Below, piece after piece: positions 56,111 through 64,000 of a stretch of DNA of 64,000 bases. The stretch spans positions 337,317,215-337,381,214 of the forward strand of contig JAUPFV010000002.1 in assembly GCA_036936605.1 (NCBI GenBank), in the 5' to 3' direction. Origin of the DNA: Limnanthes douglasii subsp. nivea (Eukaryota; Streptophyta; Magnoliopsida; Brassicales; Limnanthaceae). The notes beneath the pieces were generated by a model. It was not told the DNA's origin and did no database searches. It saw only the letters and a program-made list of their open reading frames with translations. How positions within the stretch are numbered: position 1 is the stretch's first letter; every line of letters begins with the position of its first letter. Position numbers and translations under genes: made by a program.

Positions 56111-56212
56111 TAGTACAATTGTTATTATTATAATAAAAGGTAAATATATTTTTTTGTTTATTTAGCCGTTAATAGTTTATACTCTTGCGGGCAATGAGTT
56201 GTACAAATGTTT

Positions 56213-56760
56213 TCAAATTAAAATACAAAATCTAAAATACTTTTTTAGTCTCTTGTCGCTAGCCATTTTCTTTAGACGCAACACCTTCTCAAGAGTAACT
56301 GCAATTTGTAAAGTATCTGCGAGAACTTGTCCTCGAGTCTCACCATTAACCTTACTTAGCGCAGCAGCAATCAACTCGACCATCTTCATCTTCGTACTAA
56401 AAGTTTGTTTAGAAAAAACAGTCTTACTCTTAGTTATAGTCGGTGTTTGACGCTTTGTGTCTCCTTATCGACCATTTTGGAACTAAAAGTTTGTTTGGCG
56501 GTCTTACTCAAAGTCGTAGGTGTAGTGGCAGGTTTGACGCTTCGTGTCTCTTTATTGACCATCTTGGAACTAAAAGTTTGTTCGGCGGTTTTACTCATAT
56601 TCGTACGTGCAGTGACAGATTTGACGCGTCGTGTGGTCGGATCCCTCTCGGGTGGAGGAGAGATCATAAAGGAAGAAAATTCCGAAAACTCAGTTTTCTT
56701 GGTTGCTTGTCCTAACCTGTTGAAGCCATAAAACGCGATTGGGATAATCACAAATAACAA
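56213..56760 (-). pseudogene. Unrecognised basic protein with three tandem repeats
   Basis: Minus-strand coding-like sequence, far less AT-rich than its surroundings. The open frame (to 56434) includes an ATG at 56667 (MISPPPERDPTTRRVK) and two 29-residue repeats of the form VK-(8-10)-SKTA-x-QTFSSKMV-x-KET. A third repeat follows in another frame because of a 7-bp deletion near 56455 (SKQTFSTKMKMVELIAAAL), after which the frame continues to a stop at 56213-56215 (NGETRGQVLADTLQIA, then a Lys-rich end). The product would be Ser/Thr/Lys-rich. I recognise no family; it may be a transposon-encoded DNA-binding protein or a captured gene piece. Confidence 0.4.
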
Positions 56761-57915
56761 CTAATAACAATTATTTTTCGGAAAAAAATCAAACTATTTC
56801 AAAAGTATAATTATATTATGTAAAATAAGAAAGTAGAGTTTTATATAATTTCTAAAGCTAGTAGAGAGATTTAGAGAGATGTAGAGTAGATTTAGAGAGT
56901 TTGTGAGCTTGGAGTTGGGTCTCCTCCCTATTAAAAAAAATCAAAAATTCGGAATAAAAAAAAGTCTGGGCCATCCTGACAATTATCCGGATGGCCCGGA
57001 TTGCAAATGCAGACCCTCCGGACGAATTGTCTGGATCAGCCTAACGGCTAGTTTGAAAACTAGCTGTTAGGAACAGCGGACCATCCGGACTCTTGTCCGG
57101 ATGGCCCGGATGGATGACGTCAACAATAACGTTATCCTAACGGCTATTTTTAAAAAAAAATTAAAAACTCTATAAATAGGGAATTCGAACTATTTTTTTT
57201 ATTAAATCTTATTTAAATCTCTTTCAATTTCAATTTTTATTTTGTTATTTACAAGTAATTTATGTTTATGCAATACTTATACAATTCTAAAAACTTTAAA
57301 TTTATACTTCAAATATTGAATAGTTCAAAAATACAATAAACTATTTAAATCATCTAAACATATACACTTCAAACTTGAAAGATCTAAAGAACTACCTAAT
57401 AATTTAAAATCAAAATATTTAAATTCAAAAATATAATTATATATCTAATAGGTATATATTATTTAATATCTACCTAATATTAAATAAAATATTTTAAATA
57501 TCTAAATATAATCAAACAATAACAAAATGATATTACAATTATTTTGTTTACGATATCTTGTTTTGTTTAAGACAATCAAATAATTAATTTTATAATCGTA
57601 AAAATATTTTCAATAATATTGAAATTTATAATCAAAATACAATTAGATGTATATATTTTATTTAATATCAACATAATATTAAATAAAATATCTTAAATAT
57701 ATTAATATAATCAAACAATATCAAAATCATATTACAATTATATTTTTCGGATATAATTATTTTGATTATAGAATTTCGATTAAAATAATATAGTATTTAA
57801 ATTAAAATACAATAAATAGCATAATTAATTCGTTTATATGGTACATATCTCAATTATTAAAATTCGATTTAATTAAACCATACAAATTAAATTTTAAAAA
57901 AAAATTATAAAATAC
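56761..57915. other. Inverted-repeat cluster with TATA-like box, then AT-rich DNA
   Basis: Three short hairpins: 56968-56976 with 56989-56997 (GGGCCATCC), 57041-57070 (CTAACGGCTAGTTT, one mismatch), 57078-57090 with 57095-57107 (GGACCATCCGGAC, one mismatch). TATAAATAGG at 57171-57180 on the plus strand follows CCTAACGGCTATTTTT, a context often seen upstream of DNA-transposon genes, but what follows (57190-57915) is AT-rich and has no gene. Confidence 0.5.
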
Positions 57916-58091
57916 TTGATAAACGGTGTCTTAAATGGATCCTCTGGTGGATAACCTGCGAACCTAACTCGTTATGCCTGCACTCGACAGACCTGCATAA
58001 ACAGTAACCCGGCAAAACAGCAACCCGACAAACCTGCATAAATTTTTAAATGGTTTTGACGGGTCCCATATTGAACCGTTTGCCACCTCTA
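57915..58091. mobile_element. End of a hAT-like element
   Basis: Repeated AACCCGRC/ACCTGCATAAA words lead to a terminus TTGCCACCTCTA at 58080-58091, whose complement TAGAGGTGGCAA is a common plant hAT end. The matching left end was not found, so no target duplication can be given. Confidence 0.45.
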
Positions 58092-58844
58092 ATTCTTATA
58101 TATATTTTTAATGATGGTTGTAATAGAATTATCTTTACTATGCGACTATATTGAATTTATTTCGATAATCTTATAGGTTCATTAGACCTAAAGTTTATAT
58201 GTTTTTCGGATAACCGTGATTATCGCAGTACCATTTTCCGGTCGTATTTTGTTTGAATGTATGTCAAGGGTATTGGGATACGTTATTTATTATTTATTAT
58301 GTATTTATTATTTTTTAAAATTAAGAAATCTATTATTATTTTTACCACAAAATACAGCAAGGTCATGATAATTCAGGTATGTTTGGTAGTTTCGATACAA
58401 AAAACAGCGAGGTCATGATAATCCAGGTATGTTTGGTAGTTTCGATACGATGCAAACATCAACCATGGGACTTCTATTTTCTATTGTATGTAATAGTGTT
58501 TCATTTGAAAAAATAACTTTTTATTTCAAAACATTTGGTGAGAGTTTTATAAGTCCAACTATAATTTTTTTTATAAATTTAATCTTTGATGTCTAAAAAA
58601 TTAATTAATAAATTTTATAAAGAAAATTGTCATTATCAGACACTTGCCGAACATTTCTTATAGTTGAGAAAGTTTCATTAGACATTTTGAAATAACAAAC
58701 TAAATTTATCATCAAAAATGAAAAATAAAAAAATTGTAGTCGAATATTTAATAAATAGAGAATTAAAAATATCATTATAGTTAAAATAATAAATAGCGAA
58801 TTTACTGTAAATAACTAGTTATATTTAAAACTTGCAAAGCTTAA
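58092..58844. other. AT-rich sequence with a 50-bp duplication
   Basis: 58354-58403 and 58404-58453 are tandem 50-bp units (ACAGCRAGGTCATGATAAT, then GGTATGTTTGGTAGTTTCGA). No gene seen in the rest. Confidence 0.7.
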
Positions 58845-60829
58845 TTGTATACTATTATATCTTATTTATTAGTTTTTTAAAACAAAAATCGTTCATTGGG
58901 ATAATTGTAGCTCTAAAATATGAGACTAATAATGGATCACTACTAACCTATTTTATTTTTAATTTTTAGAAAAATTGTTAGCATTGAATGTTCGTCGGAT
59001 TAAAGATTTGATTTCCACGTCTATACCGGTAGGGTTCGGGTATTTATAAAATAATTTTTTTGTTATTAATTATTTAATAAAAATAATAAAAATAATATAT
59101 TCGTATAAACTTTTAGATTTTTGTAACAAAATTTAATAACAAAACTACCAACCATATTTATTATTTATAATTCATATTTATTTAAACTTTTAATAAATTA
59201 TATCTATTTTTTAAATATATTAATTATTTAAAATTATAACTTTTTAAAATTTTATGCAAGCTTTTCTATTCTGGTTCATGGTTTCTCTTGGCTATATGGT
59301 TCATCCGGGAGAGAGATTGAGCTTCAAGAAATAGTGAATGGTCTTATCAATACACAAATGTATAACTCCCGAGGAATTTCAATTGCGCTTATATTCATCA
59401 TTCTCAACTCAATTTTTTATGCTTGTTGAATTATTCTAATTTAAATAGTGTTCAATCTAATAAAATATAAATAAAAAAGCTATAAAAAATTATCACATAT
59501 TAGTTTTAATATTAATATAACTAATAAATAAACTAACAAATATCTAATATATATGTAATTTTTTATTGATTCTCTTTTAAATTTATAATCCGTACCAAAT
59601 CGTATGTGTAAAAAGGTTAAGGTCTTCTATCCCTCAAACACAAAAACAAGACGTCCTGGGTCAATATAATTTAAAGAATATTTTTTAAATTTTTATTGAA
59701 AACTTTCTTTTTCATTTTGGATATTTTATTTGATAAATAGGAAATTTATTTGTGTCACCACGCATTTTATAATATTTTGGGATTTTTCATTCATTACAAA
59801 AAATTTGTGCATTTATTTATTTTGAGTTTCATAATATTTATTGTATAGGTCAAGCACAGTGATATGATATGTATAGACTAAACACTTATACTTACTATAC
59901 TAGATGTATAATATGTTTTTTTGTTGATATCACTTCTAATAAAAAGCTGATGGCTATACAAAATAAATTGGTGGATGAAATTATTAATAAAATACAAACT
60001 AATTTTATGCTTAAATAAAAAGGTTTATCTCAAATTCTCGGATCGAAATTAATAAAAGGTGGTAGATTCAGAACCATATCCAAATGAAGTAATTGTTAAA
60101 GCATAATTTCATTTTTTTTTGTAAGTTTAAAGAATATCAAGCTGAAAAGTAATAATATTCATCAACTAATTATATATATATATAAAAGTTTCTCAAAGTA
60201 AGAAGTCACATGTACTCTATTAGTGGTGATGGTAAGCAAAAGGCAGTGTGAAAGTGAACAAGTGTCACAAGACCTCAACCAAATAGGTTTTTTATATTAA
60301 ATTCTAATGTTTTAAATTTTTTAATGAATTTTTTTATATTTAGATTCAATATTGACATCATTAGGATAATTTAATAAAAATGTGAAGACTATAGAAGCTG
60401 CTGAAACTGCAAAGCCATTTGAAACTCGAGCGTGCAAGAATCAAACAAGCAACTATGAAGCATTTGGAGCTTCTTCAAGCATTTAAGAAAAAAATATTGG
60501 TTACAAATCCACAATATAATAGAGTTAATAGTAAGACATTAAAATTAAATTATTATTTATTATCTAATTTACTGTATTATCTCTTTTATAATAAGATAAA
60601 ATTCAATGTTATATCGAAAACTAGATGTGATTAGTAAAATTAATAATTTTTTAATTATTTAACGGAATTAGTAATTTATATATCTAGTTAAACATTTTAC
60701 TGACCACGGTAACATAATATTTACATTTAATATTGTGTTAGAATACTAAGCCCTCACTAAATATATAATGAATTCTTTTTGTACTTCTGAACAAGATCTT
60801 CCATTGACTATGAAAGTGATGGTGGGATA

Positions 60830-61578
60830 TATACCTTATTTAAGCCTAATATATAAAAGCTAACATATAAAAGCTAACGCATAAAATTTATAAATCATAT
60901 AAGGGAGACTTATGTAATGGGTATAAAATTTGTCTCTATTTACCCAAACATACCCCAACAGATTCATTTTACAAATAGATCCAATTCATTTAAAAAAAGA
61001 TTCAATTATCTATAAAAACAAAACAATTACATCCCCAAATCAAAATATTTAACCCTAATTTCAAAATCAATTCTTTCTCCTAAAACTTTATTTGTCATAT
61101 TATCAAATTCATTAAGATAAAATTGTATTCAAAATTTAAATTTGGACTAATAGATAAATAAAATCATATTTTAGTATATATTGATAAAATCTATTTGAGA
61201 TGGGATTTATTAGTAAATTGGATACGTTTTTGTACCCAATTGATATAAATCCCATTATATATATAATTCAAAGAGTAAACAGGTAAAAATAGTGTTTACT
61301 ATTTATAAACACAGTAAACTTCTAAAGGCAACCAAATTATTTTGTAGCACCATAATAAATTGATGCGAGAATTCAATAGGTTTATAGAAAGATGCAACAT
61401 CCAAAAGAGAGCATTAAAAGTTTATCAACGGGCAACCTTTGGGTCTTAACAAAACCATATAGCAAAAATTTCATTTTCCGCTTACAAACCGAGAACGCTT
61501 GTACATGACTCGAGCAAATAAATCAACAAAATTCTCCCAGCAGCGAAGTAGAATAAAATTCAACTTACCTAGAAAAAC
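60830..61578. other. Left part of the 2-kb insertion in R1 copy c
   Basis: Not present in R1 copy a. 61330-61578 lies in the direction of the 3' end of the DnaJ-type fragment. 60840-61320 is AT-rich with TAAAAGCTAAC doublets. No ORF and no termini found. Confidence 0.4.
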
Positions 61579-61586
61579 ATCCTAAC

Positions 61587-62309
61587 TAGGGCGGTTATCC
61601 GTCCGGTTCGGTTTGGGTTTTGATGGAACCGGATCGGACCACTAAGCTCTCGGTTCTAATTTTTGGAACCGGATCGGACCGCTAAGTTTTTGGTTTGGTC
61701 CATTTCGGTTCAGTCCGGTCTGGTCCGGTTCAGTCCGATTCAGTTCGATTTTGATTCTGGTTTGATCCGGGTTCGGTTCGGTCTGAGTTCGGTCTGGTCC
61801 CGTTTTGGTCTGTTTCGATTCGGTGCGGTTTCGGTTCGTTATCGATCCAATTTGGTCTATTCAAAAAAATTAAATCAAATTAAATTTGATTTTTAATTTT
61901 TTTATTAAAATAAATGATATAAAAACTAAAGTTTATAAGTTAATTTTTTGATTTTGTTAAAAAAATTGGTAATTAACTATAAATTTTGATACTATACTTT
62001 ATGAAAGAATAAATAATAATAATAAATAATCGGTTTTAATGATTTGATTGTTCTGATTTTCTACCGGTTCTATCGGTTTATCGATTCTATCGGTTCCACA
62101 GTTCTATCGATTTATCAGTTTTATCGGTTCGATTCCATATCGGTCCTATCGATTTGATCGATTCAGTTCCTAAACCAGTTTCTTTTTATTCCTACTCAGT
62201 TTTCGGGTTTTAAAATAGAACCGCGAACTGAACCGTTAAAGTTCGGTCCGGTCCTTATCGGTTTGGTCCCGGTCCGTTTCTCGATTATGGAAAACCGTTG
62301 ACGGCCCTA
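61587..62309. mobile_element. hAT-like non-autonomous element, copy 3
   Basis: 723 bp, ends TAGGGCGGTTATCCG and CGTTGACGGCCCTA, flanked by a perfect 8-bp target duplication ATCCTAAC (61579-61586, 62310-62317). Subterminal GGTTCGGT/GGTCCGGT repeats match copies 1 and 2 in the opposite orientation. This copy fixes the family as hAT-like. No ORF of its own. Confidence 0.88.
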
Positions 62310-62489
62310 ATCCTAACAGCTTGGTCTTGATTGAAGTTATTAACAAAAGCTAAGTTCAACCCTATAATGGTTCAAGTTACAAACATGTAAAACTCAAAGA
62401 TACATATGCTTACCGTATCCTACTAAACCCTCCGGTAATCCAAAGAAACAGCGCATACAACAACCCGCATTGTCGCTAACAATCCAAGA

Positions 62490-62850
62490 TTATGGTACGG
62501 GGGCTATTTTACACTGATCAAGCTCCCAAAAACCAGACAGGTGATTTCCACGGTGAAAAGCTGGAATTTGATGAGAAAAATTTTCGGCTTCTGTCTTCGG
62601 TATTTCAATGATAACCATCTTCGACCTTTGACTCTTTTTAGCCTTGCAAAGGTTCTTCCTTTATCAACGCAACTTAAAACAGCTAGTTTGACAATATGAT
62701 CGGTAACTTCCAACACTTCTGCAATATCATATTCAGAATCAGAGTTCTTGTTTTTGTACACGGCCCAAACCTCGCCCTATTTAGGGTAAACTTCATATAT
62801 ACCCTTATCAACTCGTGTAGCATTTCTTATTCTACCTAGTGAGATAAGCA
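62490..62850 (-). pseudogene. Captured 3' end of a DnaJ-type gene (DUF3444)
   Basis: Minus strand: GIYEVYPK, a stop, then GEVWAVYKNKNSDSEYDIAEVLEVTD, then after a shift near 62610 IEIPKTEAENFSHQIPAF and GFWELDQCKIAPVP with a stop at 62490-62492. GEVWA-YKN, Y-I-EVLEV and FWELD near the end are typical of the DUF3444 domain found at the C-terminus of plant DnaJ-like proteins. Only the last 110-120 codons are present, with at least one nonsense and one frameshift change. The following sequence (62489 down to about 61330), split by hAT copy 3, may be its 3' UTR. Confidence 0.6.
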
Positions 62851-64000
62851 GATAAAAAAAGTAACATGTTTTGATAATGACAAAAAAAAATCTCCTATTT
62901 TTTAAAAGATTGATTAGTAAATCTACGCACACTTTTTTATATTTAATTTTGCTAAAAAATAAATAACTAGGAAAACAATAACAAAAGCTATGTAATATAT
63001 GCCGGTATCCTAAGATAAACCAAATCCAACATTCAACATGCAACATTCAATGTTTCATTTGGATAAAATTGAATTTGAAAATAAAATAAAGATACAACTG
63101 CGTCTAATAATTTTAATATATTTTTTATTAATTTTTTTTTATTTATAACATCAATAAATATTTATTAATTAAATTTAAAAAATTATTATTTTTTATTATT
63201 TTTAGAATTTGAACAACGGAATTGATTATAGCAGATGATTGGACTATCAGGTTCGACCGTGGCTACGAAGTTTACTATGTTTTCATTTTGAGATGAAAAT
63301 TGTTTAATATATTTTTTTTAATTTTTTAAAAAACTAAAAAAATAACTTTTTTAACGTTATCCAGTTATGCGATGTTTATAGGTTATATTAATATATAAAT
63401 ATCTAATTTTAAAATCTATAACTAATATTTATATAAAAATATCATTATTTAATATTAGTTTATGCACATGCAAAAGGTTATACGATAAAATTAATTTTGT
63501 TTACAATACATATAATTTCAGTCGTAAACGTGATATAAAAGTAAAAACATAAATCCATAAATATTGTTCCTACATAGTAATGTAATATATTGGTGATAGA
63601 AGTTTTAAAAAGAGTTTAATTACATTTTTAGAAAATTACAAAGGAAACATTACACTTTAGTCTTTTCACTAATAATTCTCATCTAAGATTTTTATCTATA
63701 TAACAAGTGGATAAAGGTGTAAAAATTATTTTGTCTTATTATTAAATGAAATTTGAAAAAAAAGGTGAATAGAATTCAAACATATTTTGTTATATTGTTT
63801 TTGAAAAAACATATTTATTTTATTTATTTTTATTTTTAATTTTATTATAAAATTTTAAATAAAACTTTCATCATTTTTTTAAAAAGCGAAAAGTTAAAAA
63901 AAAATCATGTCTAAAAATATATAAACTAGAGAACAATCTACTCCCAGAATTTTATAAAAAAGATTTAAAAGGTGATATCCGTCTTTTCTGTAATGGTGTT

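Larger units (their letters stand above)
58845..64000. repeat. R1 dispersed repeat, copy c
   Basis: Matches 6041-9100 in order and orientation, continuing past the window edge. It contains an insertion of about 2 kb (about 60830-62885) not present in copy a. 63900-63990 matches 9000-9080 loosely. Frames in it are short and not conserved between copies. Confidence 0.6.

Noticed and set aside
61663..61896. A 77-codon frame rich in Arg/Phe/Gly/Ser
   Set aside because: Translation of GGTTCGGT-type subterminal repeats of hAT copy 3.

Overview
This is a plant nuclear window, most likely from a eudicot. It is AT-rich and holds no intact ordinary host gene; nearly everything recognisable is a transposable element or a remnant of one. 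The evidence is plant-type LINEs with zf-RVT and terminal RNase H domains, a Copia element with an initiator-tRNA-Met type primer site, Ty3/Gypsy elements of the Tat type (dual RNase H, extra antisense ORF), a large Mutator-like element (MULE), and hAT and PIF/Harbinger-like non-autonomous elements. The organism cannot be named from the sequence alone. No tRNA, rRNA or CRISPR locus was seen.

Layout. 1-6040: LINE-A, ORF1 nearly intact, ORF2 broken. 6041-10230: repeat family R1 (copy a) carrying a hAT-like element. 10600-12540: decayed Tat-type gag-protease-RT (+). 12545-14266: LINE-B remnant. 14426-18026: complete but internally deleted Copia (-) with 5-bp target duplication. 18931-21341: R1 copy b with the same hAT insertion. 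21342-29590: two tandem decayed copies of an old Tat-type element (gag-pol on +, antisense ORF on -). 29881-37732: a 7.85-kb MULE with 43-bp terminal inverted repeats and a perfect 9-bp target duplication. 37945-48497: a young Tat-type Gypsy element (gag-pol on -, antisense ORF on +), LTRs nearly identical, inserted in the RNase H region of an old LINE (LINE-C). 49198-52945: 5'-truncated LINE-D. 53160-58840: AT-rich DNA with R1 fragments, a Harbinger-like element and tandem repeats. 58845-64000: R1 copy c, holding a captured DnaJ/DUF3444 gene end that is itself hit by a third hAT-like element.

The most notable parts are these. (1) The MULE carries a MURA-type transposase fused to an OTU cysteine-protease domain, a small unknown gene, and an intact plant-mobile-domain (PMD) gene with a hydrophobic C-terminal tail. 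Each gene has a GC-rich array of palindromes near its 5' end, and all three arrays share the core ACCGATGGT. (2) The young Gypsy element has a single in-frame stop between protease and RT, in a context close to the tobamovirus leaky stop. The decayed relative 34 kb away has a stop at exactly the same codon with an even better match. (3) The antisense ORF of the Gypsy element has its own TATA box and an intron, and its decayed counterparts keep the same convergent layout.

How parts work together: in the young Gypsy element, gag, protease, RT, two RNase H domains and integrase form the replication machinery, and the antisense ORF is convergent with it. In the MULE, the transposase presumably acts on the terminal repeats, while the roles of the PMD protein and the small protein are unknown. 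All alignments were made by eye; no search was run.
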